Shown one piece after another: positions 1 through 8,388 of a DNA stretch of 60,788 nucleotides; positions within the stretch are counted from its first letter, which is position 1, and each line of letters opens with the position of its first letter. The position numbers and the translations under genes are program-made. The DNA comes from Ruminococcus sp. (GTDB lineage: Bacteria; Bacillota; Clostridia; Oscillospirales; Ruminococcaceae): NCBI GenBank assembly GCA_022641595.1, contig JALCDN010000002.1, positions 1 to 60,788 on the forward strand, read 5' to 3'. Under the pieces are notes generated by a model. That model saw only the letters and a program-made list of their open reading frames with translations, did no database searches and was not told the origin of the DNA.

Positions 1-1
1 T

Positions 2-94
2 GCAAAAAAGGTCTCTGATGAAGACTTTGAATCAATTGCGATTAATAAAATTAAGCCTTTTGAATTATGGAATTATAGGATTATCCCAAATTAA
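2..94 (+). CDS. C-terminal fragment of an unknown protein (cut by window edge)
   Basis: The second frame is open from the window edge for 30 codons and ends at TAA. The visible tail ends in KPFELWNYRIIPN. A terminal aromatic WNY-x-I-x-P pattern occurs at the end of some DDE transposases (ISAzo13-like), so a transposase is possible, but 30 residues cannot settle it. The gene converges on the phosphopantetheinyl transferase. The open frame could also be chance. Confidence 0.35.
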   Translation, partial: AKKVSDEDFESIAINKIKPFELWNYRIIPN

Positions 95-121
95 AATCAT
101 CATCTTATTATTTCACAAGTC

Positions 122-688
122 CTAAGTCTCCTGCATCTGCATTCTCGCAAGTGCCTGAGACTTTTTTTTCGGGTCGGAGATTCTGCACAGCGACACCACA
201 TAGCGGTCGGATATTATGTGCTGCGAAAACACAAAACCATCGGCATTGCTTGTTATTCCTCTTTCGCCGAACGAGAACTCTATCGTTTTCATAGGATATG
301 AAATTCCAATTCCTATTGCTTTTACAAAGCTTTCTTTCAGCGTCCAGAGCCGAAAGAACATAAGGTCAGGATTTTCGGCATTTTCAACAAGTCTTGTTTC
401 GCCTTGCGTGAAAACCCTCCTCATAACCTTTTTCGGACATGGCCGAACGTTTTCCGCATCGACACCTGCCTCATATCTTCCAACGTAACAGACCGTCATT
501 CCGCTGCAATCACTTAGATTATAATGAACCGTACTGCAATTCAAAAGATACGGCTTTCCGTACTCACCCTTTCCAACAGCCGAATTTTTATAATCTATTC
601 CATACCTTTCAAGGCATCTTCCGAGCAGCTTGTGTGCATAAGCGTGCTGCTCAGCATGAGGCAAAACCCTCATTGAAATCTCCAGCAT
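122..688 (-). CDS. 4'-phosphopantetheinyl transferase (Sfp/AcpT type)
   Basis: The product is a cytoplasmic enzyme that would move the phosphopantetheine arm of CoA onto a serine of acyl- or peptidyl-carrier proteins. The family signature is clear in the C-terminal half: a GVDAE metal-binding motif around residue 80 and, later, the W-x-L-K-E-S-x-x-K motif (RLWTLKESFVKAIG). At 188 aa it is slightly short for the Sfp group (about 220). The start is the ATG at 688, which follows an AGGAGA ribosome site; an ATG eight codons upstream overlaps that site. No carrier-protein or synthase gene lies nearby, so the substrate is unknown. Confidence 0.85.
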   Translation of the reverse strand: MLEISMRVLPHAEQHAYAHKLLGRCLERYGIDYKNSAVGKGEYGKPYLLNCSTVHYNLSDCSGMTVCYVGRYEAGVDAENVRPCPKKVMRRVFTQGETRLVENAENPDLMFFRLWTLKESFVKAIGIGISYPMKTIEFSFGERGITSNADGFVFSQHIISDRYVVSLCRISDPKKKSQALARMQMQET

Positions 689-768
689 TTTACTTTTCTC
701 TCCTGACTGCACATAAAAATGTATTGTTATTTCTTGTTTTTGTTATTATGTTTTAGCCGTTTTGTATA

Positions 769-797
769 TGGACACTTAAGAGTAGCGGTGTTATAAT
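769..797 (+). promoter_or_regulatory. sigma-A promoter of the Ser-rich lipoprotein gene
   Basis: TGGACA (769-774) and TATAAT (792-797) are separated by 17 bp, about 85 bp upstream of the lipoprotein start. Confidence 0.6.
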
Positions 798-883
798 ATT
801 AATGTATAATTAAAACTTGTAAACGGTATTTTAATTTAGGTCGACAAAACCGTTTGCTCACTGTTACAGGAGGTAACATTATT

Positions 884-1714
884 ATGATGGACTATAAAAG
901 ACTTTTAGCAGGTGCTATGATATTTTCAATGCTCGCCGCAACAGCTACCGGCTGCTCCGACAAAAAAAGCAGCTCCGATTCTTCATCATCTTCATCTTCG
1001 TCCTCATCGGAGTCGCAGACTGAAGCCGCTTCTGCAACCTCAGCAGAAAGCTCTGAATCTTCATCTGCTGAAGAAGAACTCTCTACAGAGGCATCTTCTG
1101 AAGCTGCAACAGCTCCTGTCCCCGTTGAAGCCTCAGGCGACAACGTTGTAACATTTGACGACGGCAAATTTGATTTTGCAACCGCAGTTACAGATGACAC
1201 TCCTGATGCCGCTCAGGGTACGCTTGAAGTCGTTGACGTTCAGGGAAACAAAATGCTTAAATTTACTGATTCCGGTACATCATGTGCTGACAAGAAAACT
1301 CAGAAAGTAAAGATAAATGCCGTAAACCTCATAGGTCAGGCAAACCTTGACAAGGTTGACACTATTGCTTTCGATGTCTATGCCGATGCAACAGCATCAT
1401 CTCTGCAAGCAAAAGACGGCTCAATGCTCAAAGCTCCGGGCTGGATAGGCGGCGGCGGCGGAACTGTCATTGCTGACGGCAAAACATGGTACGATTTCAG
1501 CGAATACAGCTCCGAGGACTACAAAAACGAAATGTCCGCTGCCTGCCACGTTGAATTTAAATTTCTCCTTGCCTCAGCAGGAAAGAAATGGTCAAACGAA
1601 ATGACCGATGCCAACTTCCTTATTATGAGATGGGGTCTGCAAAACGAGTCTAACCTCTATATCGACAACATTGCTTTCTATGACAAGGACGGCAACACTA
1701 TTCCTCTTGCATAA
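884..1714 (+). CDS. secreted lipoprotein with Ser/Glu-rich linker and carbohydrate-binding-like domain
   Basis: I do not recognise a named family. The protein starts with a lipoprotein signal peptide: KRLL, a hydrophobic core, then a lipobox ending in TATGC. A linker of about 60 residues, almost all Ser, Glu and Ala, follows and probably spans the cell wall. The remaining 180 residues end in NLYIDNIAFYDKDGN, a pattern common at the end of beta-sandwich (galactose-binding-like or CBM-like) domains. The start at 884 is chosen because AGGAGGT lies 9 nt upstream; 887 is an immediate ATG alternative. The role is probably surface binding of a polysaccharide, by analogy only. Confidence 0.75.
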   Translation: MMDYKRLLAGAMIFSMLAATATGCSDKKSSSDSSSSSSSSSSESQTEAASATSAESSESSSAEEELSTEASSEAATAPVPVEASGDNVVTFDDGKFDFATAVTDDTPDAAQGTLEVVDVQGNKMLKFTDSGTSCADKKTQKVKINAVNLIGQANLDKVDTIAFDVYADATASSLQAKDGSMLKAPGWIGGGGGTVIADGKTWYDFSEYSSEDYKNEMSAACHVEFKFLLASAGKKWSNEMTDANFLIMRWGLQNESNLYIDNIAFYDKDGNTIPLA

Positions 1715-1751
1715 TCTGCATTTCTGAAAATCATAGTTTACTTTTACGAAA

Positions 1752-1785
1752 ACAACCTGAGAAGAAACTTCTCAGGTTGTTTTTA
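1752..1785. terminator. bidirectional intrinsic terminator between lipoprotein gene and proS
   Basis: A perfect 13-bp stem (1752-1764 with 1768-1780) with an AAA loop is followed by a T run. An A run on the other side lets it serve proS on the minus strand as well. Confidence 0.9.
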
Positions 1786-1806
1786 TAGGTACCATTTTTT
1801 TGATTA

Positions 1807-3249
1807 TTAATAAGCTTTGCCCCAATAAACCATAGTTTTTGCAGGCTTGCCACAGCAAACGCATTTATCTGAGATATTTTCCTGTTCAAAAGGAATACAG
1901 CGTGAACCAACACCTGTTTTCTCCTTAACCATGTCTTCGCACGCCTCATCGCCGCACCACATAGCCTTAACGAAGCCATCGCCTTTTTCTTGAAGAACGG
2001 AAACAATTTCGTCCATTGTTTTGCAGGCGTAAGTACGGTTTTCACGGTTTTCGAGAGCCTTTTTATAAAGACCGTCGTGAACCTCCTGAAGCTTGGCAGA
2101 AACGGTTTCCTCGAGCATATCCAAAGGAACGATTGATTTTTCGCCGTTGTGACGGGTAGCGACTACGCACTGACCTGCTTCAATATCTTTAGGACCGATT
2201 TCGACACGAACCGGAACACCTTTCATTTCGTACTCAGAGAATTTCCAACCCGGAGAATTTTCGCTATCGTCGAGCTTAACTCTCAGACCTGCCTTTTCAA
2301 GACGCTCTTTAAGCTCTGCTGCCTTTTGAAGAACGCCGTCCTTGTGCTGGGCAACAGGAATAATTACTGCCTGAATCGGAGCTACAGCAGGTGGAAGAAC
2401 AAGACCGCTGTCATCGCCGTGAGTCATAATTACAGCACCGATAAGACGTGTTGTAACGCCCCAGCTTGTCTGATGAGGATTAACACGTTTGTTTTCCTTG
2501 TCGGTAAATTCAATTCCGAAAGCTTTTGCGAAGCCGTCGCCGAAGTAATGTGAAGTTCCTGCCTGAAGAGCTTTGCCGTCGTGCATAAGTGCCTCGATAG
2601 CGTAAGTAGAAACAGCACCTGCAAATTTATCGCTTTCTGTTTTCTGCCCTTTGATAACAGGCATAGCGAGGGCTTTTTCGCAGAAATCGGCATAGATATT
2701 AAGCATTCTCTCAGTTTCCTCAATAGCCTCCTGAGCAGTTGCGTGAATGGTATGACCCTCCTGCCAGAGGAACTCTCTTGAACGCAGGAACGGACGTGTG
2801 GTTTTCTCCCATCTTACAACGCTTACCCACTGGTTGTAAAGTTTTGGCAGGTCACGGTAAGAGTGGACAATATTGGCGTAATGTTCGCAGAAAAGAGTTT
2901 CGGAAGTCGGACGAACGCACAGTCTGTCCTCAAGCTTTTCGTTTCCGCCCATAGTTACCCATGCAACCTCAGGTGCAAAGCCCTCAACGTGGTCTTTTTC
3001 CTTTTGCAGAAGGCTTTCCGGGATAAACATAGGCATACATACATTTTCGTGACCTGTAGCCTTGAACATACCATCGAGGATATGCTGGATATTTTCCCAT
3101 ATAGCGTAGGCATATGGGCGTATTACCATACAGCCCTTAACGCTTGTGTATTCAATAAGCTCAGCTTTTTTAACAATATCGGTGTACCACTGAGCGAAGT
3201 CCTCGTTCATTGAAGTAATAGCGGTAACGAGTTTTTTTTCCTTAGCCAT
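1807..3249 (-). CDS. proS: prolyl-tRNA synthetase, short (archaeal/eukaryote-like) form
   Basis: Class II aminoacyl-tRNA synthetase that charges tRNA-Pro. At 480 aa it is the short type without the editing insertion of the roughly 570-aa bacterial form. The class II core is visible: the PTSET and [14 protein letters not shown] stretches (motif 2 region), then [17 protein letters not shown] (motif 3). The C-terminal extension carries a Cys set (CGDEAC then CVCC), as in the zinc-binding tail of this type, and ends in the typical ...YWGKAY. No T-box-like leader is seen upstream. The terminator at 1752-1785 closes the gene. Confidence 0.95.
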   Translation of the reverse strand: MAKEKKLVTAITSMNEDFAQWYTDIVKKAELIEYTSVKGCMVIRPYAYAIWENIQHILDGMFKATGHENVCMPMFIPESLLQKEKDHVEGFAPEVAWVTMGGNEKLEDRLCVRPTSETLFCEHYANIVHSYRDLPKLYNQWVSVVRWEKTTRPFLRSREFLWQEGHTIHATAQEAIEETERMLNIYADFCEKALAMPVIKGQKTESDKFAGAVSTYAIEALMHDGKALQAGTSHYFGDGFAKAFGIEFTDKENKRVNPHQTSWGVTTRLIGAVIMTHGDDSGLVLPPAVAPIQAVIIPVAQHKDGVLQKAAELKERLEKAGLRVKLDDSENSPGWKFSEYEMKGVPVRVEIGPKDIEAGQCVVATRHNGEKSIVPLDMLEETVSAKLQEVHDGLYKKALENRENRTYACKTMDEIVSVLQEKGDGFVKAMWCGDEACEDMVKEKTGVGSRCIPFEQENISDKCVCCGKPAKTMVYWGKAY

Positions 3250-3292
3250 AAATTTCAGCTTCTTTCTAATTATTGTTTTTCGGACTATTATA

Positions 3293-3345
3293 GGATACCT
3301 CTAAAAACCGGTTTTTCTTAATCAAACGAGTTGTTAGAATCACCC
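3293..3345. repeat. collapsed copy of the MITE-like repeat (family 1)
   Basis: About 53 bp joins a left end (GGATACCTCTAAAAAC) directly to TTTTTCTTAATCAAACGAG plus a decayed right end. It matches the two ends of the full copies at 3678-3833 and 11921-12085 with the middle missing. It overlaps the last codons of the neighbouring 94-aa gene. Confidence 0.65.
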
Positions 3346-3624
3346 ATTACTTTTTGAATTATCGTCGTCACTGTTTTTCTGAGGTGAATCGTAGATACTT
3401 CTTACCTCAGAAGTTCTGTCGTCCGAACTTGAGGTGCGGTGTTTTTGCAGGTACTTGTCGATTGCGGCGGCGATTTTTGGAGTAAGCACAGCTAAAACGT
3501 ATATAAGTGCCATAACGAGCAGACAGAGCAAGCCGAACTTTATAATGGAAGTGAAAGTAAAAACTTTTCCGCCATCTTTAGCGGTTTCAGCCGCAAGTGC
3601 CTGAATAAAAGCAGTATTCACCAT
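3340..3624 (-). CDS. small single-pass membrane protein, function unknown
   Basis: A 94-aa protein with a short polar N-terminus, one transmembrane helix at about residues 29-51 (FGLLCLLVMALIYVLAVLTP), and a hydrophilic tail rich in Ser, Asp and Asn. The layout resembles small OadG-like subunits, but no partner decarboxylase genes are nearby, so no function is assigned. The start at 3624 follows a strong AAAGGAGG site. Its last codons overlap a collapsed repeat, so the C-terminal end may have been rewritten by that insertion. Confidence 0.65.
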   Translation of the reverse strand: MVNTAFIQALAAETAKDGGKVFTFTSIIKFGLLCLLVMALIYVLAVLTPKIAAAIDKYLQKHRTSSSDDRTSEVRSIYDSPQKNSDDDNSKSNG

Positions 3625-3677
3625 GAATGCCTCCTTTAAAGCAAAGTGAGTGCATTATCAGATTCCGATTTACTTAT

Positions 3678-3833
3678 GGGTACATCTTAAAACTCCTTTT
3701 GATAAAAACAGATATGTACGGCATCTGTTTCGTCACCCTACCTCATAGTGCGACAGCACGCTTTCTAAAGGTTTCCTTGTGCCTGCTGCACTATCTGATT
3801 TTTCCTTAATCAAACTAATTTTTAGAGGTACCC
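3678..3833 (-). repeat. MITE-like repeat, family 1, inverted orientation
   Basis: About 156 bp with ends GGGTACATCTTAAAACT and AATTTTTAGAGGTACCC. The interior (CATAGTGCGACAGCACGCTTT, then CTGATTTTTCCTTAATCAAAC) matches the reverse complement of the copy at 11921-12085. Its right end overlaps the final codons of the adjacent solute-binding-protein gene. Confidence 0.85.
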
Positions 3834-5227
3834 TTATTAAATGCAGCTAATTCTGTATCTACAGTCTGGGAAGTCTGAGTAATAAGAGCATTGCGGGTAT
3901 CGTCGGAGTTGTCGCCGCTTGCAAGGAGTTCACGGGCAAGTCTGTTTACAACGCTCTGAGGTGTATAATAGACAGTGTTGCCGCTTACAGCATCGCTTAT
4001 GCCGTAGGCGAAATCAATCATAGCAGGTGTTTTGGTATTATGTGTAATTTTCTGTATTGCATCGTACTGCTCCTGAGTGATAAAGCTTTCGGTAATGCCC
4101 TTAGCGTCTTTTTCTACAGCGAGAGCATTTTGTTTGGCAGCGTCTCTGAATTTCTGTTCATAGGCGACCATTCTTTCGCATTTTATGTAATCGGCAACAG
4201 CCTCGCCCTTATCGGAGTTCTTGACGAGCATTCTTGCCTGATAGTCAGCGGTAACGGTATAGTCCGTGGCATCGGCTGATTTTGGGTACGGAACAATCAT
4301 AATATCGCCCTGAGGGTTTACAGCATTTGACTTACCCAAAGCCCACTGACCTGCACCGAGAAAGAGTGTCGAGAAATCCGACGGAAAGCAGGCGCACGTT
4401 TCGTTATCGTATAGACCGCTTTCTGAAAGATTTGCCATAAATGACTCTGCCTCGTTGATTTTTGGGCTTGAAACATTATTTTTAAGCTGACCGTTTTCGA
4501 GGGAAACTATTGGCTGACCTGTTGACTGCATAAGCGGTTTTCCGATAAGACCCTTTATGCCAAATCTTTCGGCATCTTCAGGAGTTCTGTCAACGAAAGT
4601 TTTCATCATCTGTGAGAAGGTATCCCAGTTCCATTTACCGTCAAGGTAGAGCTGATACGGGTCCTGCAAGCCCTCTGACTTCATAAGCTGTCTGCTGTAT
4701 ATAATAAGTGAAGGTTCGGAAATATCAAATGGAATTACATAATGTGAGCCGTTATAGGAAAGAGCTTCGATAGCAGGACGCATTTCGTCCCACATAGTAT
4801 TTTCCATATCGAGCTGATCATAGTAATTATCAAGCGGTTCAAACCAGTCTCTTGCAACCCCCTGAGGGAAAAGGGACGGATCATATGGAAACATATCGAC
4901 TGTATCGCCTGCGTGAATACTGTTTTCGAGGACATTATATTTGTCTGCAACGTCGATATTCAGATATTGAATGCTTGCACCGTACTTGTCACGCAAAAGC
5001 TGAAGTGCAGTCGGAACATTATCTTCCTCAGAGCCTGTGATATCGTAATCAGACATCCAGTAAATTACCTGACCGTCAACCGGTGACAGCGGCTGTCCTT
5101 CAAGCTCCTCTGACTGCTGTGACGACTGAGTGATTTGCTTATCGGACTTTTTTTTATTGCAGCCGGTTACGCTGAAAACTGTAATCACAGCGCAGATTCC
5201 GGCAAAGATTCGTGTAAAATTTCTCAT
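3815..5227 (-). CDS. extracellular solute-binding lipoprotein (ABC family 1 type)
   Basis: A 470-aa lipoprotein: signal peptide with lipobox VTGC at about residue 20, a charged/Gln-rich linker, then a large two-lobe binding fold with features of sugar-binding family 1 proteins (PVDGQVIYWMSDYDITG near the start, AQMLV-like and DYIKCER segments later). The start at 5227 follows AGGAG at 8 nt; the longer open frame to 5317 has no ribosome site. No permease or ATPase gene is adjacent, so it is an orphan receptor. The last residues (KGTSKN) and the TAG stop lie inside a family 1 repeat, so an insertion has replaced the original C-terminus. Confidence 0.85.
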   Translation of the reverse strand: MRNFTRIFAGICAVITVFSVTGCNKKKSDKQITQSSQQSEELEGQPLSPVDGQVIYWMSDYDITGSEEDNVPTALQLLRDKYGASIQYLNIDVADKYNVLENSIHAGDTVDMFPYDPSLFPQGVARDWFEPLDNYYDQLDMENTMWDEMRPAIEALSYNGSHYVIPFDISEPSLIIYSRQLMKSEGLQDPYQLYLDGKWNWDTFSQMMKTFVDRTPEDAERFGIKGLIGKPLMQSTGQPIVSLENGQLKNNVSSPKINEAESFMANLSESGLYDNETCACFPSDFSTLFLGAGQWALGKSNAVNPQGDIMIVPYPKSADATDYTVTADYQARMLVKNSDKGEAVADYIKCERMVAYEQKFRDAAKQNALAVEKDAKGITESFITQEQYDAIQKITHNTKTPAMIDFAYGISDAVSGNTVYYTPQSVVNRLARELLASGDNSDDTRNALITQTSQTVDTELAAFNKGTSKN

Positions 5228-5325
5228 AAAAGCAGCTCCTAACAAAATCCGCATAAAGCTACCATGCTTTTTCAAAGCTACGGCAGCTGCTCGGATTGAC
5301 AAAAGGTAATCTGCCAAAACTCATA

Positions 5326-5485
5326 TTGATGTTTCAACTAACTCTTGAATTTTTCTGCTTGCCCAAAAGCCAGAATATGTCATCAGAAAAACTTGAAATA
5401 CGCCAGTATTACTGTGCTTTTCTTCCTAAGCTTTTGACTTTTATTCTGTGAATAAAATATTCACGTTTTAGCTGCCACATCAATA
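5326..5485 (+). repeat. imperfect palindromic repeat, family 3, copy A
   Basis: About 160 bp that aligns along its length with the reverse complement of 16956-17119. The longest shared block is CCTAAGCTTTTGACTTTTA followed by TTCTG. The ends (GATGTTTCAACTAACT and TTAGCTGCCACATC) are roughly inverted, as in a small non-autonomous element. It fills part of the 600-bp gap before rimP. Confidence 0.8.
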
Positions 5486-5618
5486 CCATAACAGTTTTTC
5501 ACAAATTCCCAAAAATAATTATAACCAATTTTCCCCCTCTTGTCAATAGCTTCTACGCCTGTTCTGCACGGCAGCAGTCCATTATTTTCCGAAACCTTGA
5601 AAAATATCTGCAAAATAC

Positions 5619-5647
5619 TTGATTTTGGGAGAAGAACGTGGTATAAT
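5619..5647 (+). promoter_or_regulatory. promoter of the rimP-nusA-infB operon
   Basis: TTGATT (5619-5624), 17 bp, TATAAT (5642-5647). It lies about 180 bp upstream of rimP, giving a long leader. Confidence 0.75.
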
Positions 5648-5667
5648 ACTATTGTATCATAGCTTAG

Positions 5668-5698
5668 ACTAAAGACCGGAAGCCTTCCGGTCTTTAGT
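5668..5698 (+). terminator. leader hairpin of the rimP operon, possible attenuator
   Basis: A 15-bp stem (5668-5682 with 5684-5698), rich in G and C at its tip, begins about 14 nt after the expected transcription start. It is followed by TTTATATATA rather than a clean T run. It could be an attenuator or a 5'-stabilising structure. Confidence 0.5.
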
Positions 5699-5832
5699 TT
5701 ATATATAGGCACTGTCAGAAAATGCCTGTATTGTTTGCTTTTACTTTTACACGAAAGGAGCCGCCCGTCCGCAACGACCGATTTTATGACAAAATGACAC
5801 AAGCTCTGAGCCGTGCATCGGGTTAGTATTCT

Positions 5833-6309
5833 ATGAAATTAAAAAAATACGGCGCTACCGAACAGAAAATCTACGACCTCGTAAAACCTATTACTGATGA
5901 ACTCGAATTTTTCATCTGGGACGTCTGCTTCGTCAAAGAAGGCGCAATGTGGTATCTGCGTGTCTTCATCGACAGAGACGAGGGCATCACTATCGACGAC
6001 TGCGAAACTGCTACTCGTCCTATCAGCGAAATGCTCGACCGCATCGACCCTATCGAACAAAGCTATATACTCGAAGTCGGCTCGGCCGGTCTTGAACGTG
6101 AACTCCTTAAAAAAGACCACTTCGAAGTCTGCATCGGCGATATGGTAAGAGTTCACTTTATCCGCACCGTTGACGGTCTTAAAGAAATTTCCGGCGTCCT
6201 CAATGAATTCTCAAACGACGGAATTACCCTTAAATGCGAGGACGACTGCACTAAATTTTTCAGCTTTTCAGATATCTCATCTGTAAAGCTTTACATGGAT
6301 TTTGAATAA
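5833..6309 (+). CDS. rimP: ribosome maturation factor RimP
   Basis: A 158-aa cytoplasmic protein needed for 30S subunit maturation. Family features are the N-terminal alpha/beta domain with LRVFIDRDEGITIDDCE around residues 40-55, the YILEVGSAGLERELL stretch (family S-P-G-L-x-R-x-L, with A for P here) around 80-95, and the C-terminal SH3-like domain. Length is typical. It is the first gene of the translation operon, 26 nt before nusA. Confidence 0.95.
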   Translation: MKLKKYGATEQKIYDLVKPITDELEFFIWDVCFVKEGAMWYLRVFIDRDEGITIDDCETATRPISEMLDRIDPIEQSYILEVGSAGLERELLKKDHFEVCIGDMVRVHFIRTVDGLKEISGVLNEFSNDGITLKCEDDCTKFFSFSDISSVKLYMDFE

Positions 6310-6335
6310 CTTATATAATGGAGGAATTTACAGAA

Positions 6336-7661
6336 ATGAACAAGGGTTTTTTTGATGCGCTGAAGGTTCTCGGCGACGAAAACAGCGTTGACACAAATAC
6401 GCTCGTTGAAAAAGTTAAATCGGCTATGCTCAAAGCCGCAAGAAAGGCTTACCCCCACAGCGAGGAAAACATAAGGGTGGATATCGACCCCATTACAAAT
6501 AAATTCGATATGTACATCATCCAACAGATTATCGACGACCAGCCTATCGACGAAAATGAAGTCAATATAGATGTCGCCAAAACAAGAGACCCCAACGCTT
6601 ACGTCGGCGGTACTATCCCACTTAAAATCGATATCTCAAAATTCGGCAGAGCCGCTGCACTTTCTGCAAAACAGTCAATAAAAGGCGACCTGCGTGAAAT
6701 CAACAGAGAACACGTCCTTAACCGCTTCGCCGACAAGGAACACGAATGCATTACGGCTACTGTTTCTCAGGTTGAACCTGGAAGAGGCACTGTTACTGTC
6801 GTTTACGAAAATACCGAGCTTTACCTTTTCAGAAATGAACAGATCCCCGGCGAAGTTCTGACGGAAGGTCAGCAAATCAAAGTCTACATTACCGGCATCG
6901 TAAACAAAACAAAAAAACCTATCATCAAAATCTCACGCTCACATAAAGACCTGGTAAAACGTCTCTTTGAAATAGAAGTTCCAGAAATCTATGACGGCAT
7001 CGTAGAAGTAAAATCAATTTCAAGAGAAGCAGGCTCCCGTACAAAAATTGCCGTATCCTCAAAAGACCCCAACGTTGATGCCGTAGGTGCCTGCATTGGT
7101 CCTAAGCGTTCACGAATTACTGCTATCGTCAGCGAACTTAACGGCGAGAAAATCGACATTATCCCTTACAGCGACGTTCAGGAGGAATTTATCGCACGCT
7201 CACTCGCTCCTGCTGAAGTCCTCAAAACAATAATCACAAGCTTTGAAGAAAAAACCTGCACAGTTATCGTTCCAAATAACCAGCTCTCGCTTGCTATCGG
7301 CAACAAAGGTCAGAACGCTAAGCTTGCTGCAAAACTCACAGGCTTCAAAATCGACATAAAACCTGCTTACGATGCCGTTACAGGCGAGGCCGCTAAGGAA
7401 ATGGACGAAAACTTCGTTTCTGCTGCCCATACCGCTTTGGACTCAGACGACGACATTATGCTTGACGATTCCTCCGACAGCTCAGATACAATCGCTATTG
7501 ACGACGATATCGAAAACGCTCCGTCTTTTACTGATTCTGCCGAAAATAAAGATGCTTCAGACGATAACACTTCTTCAGAAGAAAAAATCAATGAGCAATC
7601 CTCTGCCTGCGACAACGAAAACTCCGATAATACCGAAACTTCTGACTCCGTTTCGGACTGA
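6336..7661 (+). CDS. nusA: transcription termination/antitermination factor NusA
   Basis: RNA-polymerase-binding elongation factor of 441 aa. Order: N-terminal RNAP-binding domain (about 1-120), S1 domain (about 130-200), then two KH domains with VDAVGACIGPKRSRI and SLAIGNKGQNAKLAAKLTG. Instead of a second acidic repeat domain it ends in about 75 low-complexity residues rich in Asp, Ser and Glu. The start is the ATG at 6336, placed after GGAGG; an in-frame ATG at 6318 precedes that site. Second gene of the operon. Confidence 0.95.
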   Translation: MNKGFFDALKVLGDENSVDTNTLVEKVKSAMLKAARKAYPHSEENIRVDIDPITNKFDMYIIQQIIDDQPIDENEVNIDVAKTRDPNAYVGGTIPLKIDISKFGRAAALSAKQSIKGDLREINREHVLNRFADKEHECITATVSQVEPGRGTVTVVYENTELYLFRNEQIPGEVLTEGQQIKVYITGIVNKTKKPIIKISRSHKDLVKRLFEIEVPEIYDGIVEVKSISREAGSRTKIAVSSKDPNVDAVGACIGPKRSRITAIVSELNGEKIDIIPYSDVQEEFIARSLAPAEVLKTIITSFEEKTCTVIVPNNQLSLAIGNKGQNAKLAAKLTGFKIDIKPAYDAVTGEAAKEMDENFVSAAHTALDSDDDIMLDDSSDSSDTIAIDDDIENAPSFTDSAENKDASDDNTSSEEKINEQSSACDNENSDNTETSDSVSD

Positions 7662-7675
7662 TGAGGACTTAAATT

Positions 7676-7951
7676 ATGATTAAGCCTAAAAAAATTCCTA
7701 TGAGAATGTGCCTCGGCTGCGGCGAAATGAAACCCAAAAAGGAACTCGTAAGAATTGTAAAATCACCGGAAAATGTAATCTCTCTCGACCTTACAGGAAA
7801 AAAATCCGGAAGAGGCGCTTACATCTGCCGCAGCTGCGACTGCTTCGAAAAAGCCCGCAAAGGCAGACGCTTCGAAAAATCCCTCTCCTGCAAAATCGAC
7901 GACTCAGTCTACGAGGTGATGCAAAATGAACTCGCCGCAGAAAATAATTAA
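7676..7951 (+). CDS. rnpM: RnpM / YlxR family RNA-binding protein (DUF448)
   Basis: A 91-aa basic protein of the YlxR family, encoded between nusA and infB in most Firmicutes. It has the family signature MRMCLGCGEMKPKKELVRIV and a GRGAYICRSCDCFEKA stretch. The Bacillus homologue binds and modulates RNase P, hence the symbol. Its 3' end overlaps the next gene by 26 nt, so the two are probably translationally coupled. Confidence 0.9.
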   Translation: MIKPKKIPMRMCLGCGEMKPKKELVRIVKSPENVISLDLTGKKSGRGAYICRSCDCFEKARKGRRFEKSLSCKIDDSVYEVMQNELAAENN

Positions 7952-8261
7952 TCTGCTTACTATCTGCCGCAGAGCTGGAAAAGCTGTCTCAGGCTTTGAC
8001 CCTTCCTGCGAAGCTATGAAAAATGGTACGGTCTACTGCATAATTACCGCTTCTGACCTCTCGGCAAAATCCGAAAAGGAAATCCGTTTCAACGCCGATA
8101 AATACAACGTTCCGGTAATCGGTATATGTATCAGCAAAAATACACTCGGCTCTTTTCTCGGTAAACCAACAGGTATCGTTGCCGTCTGCGACAAAGGCTT
8201 CGCCGAGAGATTTATTCAGCTCGACGCTGAATTTCATAAGGCTGACGCCAATACGGACTGA
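7926..8261 (+). CDS. L7Ae-family ribosomal protein-like YlxQ
   Basis: A 111-aa member of the L7Ae/L30e/S12e fold, which binds kink-turn RNA. Visible features are the N-terminal NLLTICRRAGKAVSGFD and the central ITASDLSAKSEKEI block. The start at 7926 lies inside the end of rnpM and is preceded by GAGGTGAT. Conserved position before infB. Confidence 0.85.
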   Translation: MNSPQKIINLLTICRRAGKAVSGFDPSCEAMKNGTVYCIITASDLSAKSEKEIRFNADKYNVPVIGICISKNTLGSFLGKPTGIVAVCDKGFAERFIQLDAEFHKADANTD

Positions 8262-8388
8262 CCACACCCTCTTTTCATTAAACGGGCTTACGCCCATAAT
8301 TATACATCTTAACTTTAATTAAAATTTCAGCACCTGCCGCTTATTTATCCGCCGCAGATGCTCACATACTCAGGAGGTATATCGGCCT

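Noticed and set aside
892-1200. 102-codon minus-strand frame opposite the Ser-rich lipoprotein linker
   Set aside because: It is the mirror of a low-complexity Ser/Glu stretch and has no ribosome site.
3250-3339. Possible T-box leader for proS
   Set aside because: The gap is under 100 bp, is partly occupied by a repeat remnant, and no conserved T-box sequence or terminator/antiterminator pair is visible.
5461-5802. Open frame of 113 codons on the minus strand
   Set aside because: It runs antisense through the rimP promoter, leader hairpin and a repeat, has no ribosome site and looks like chance.
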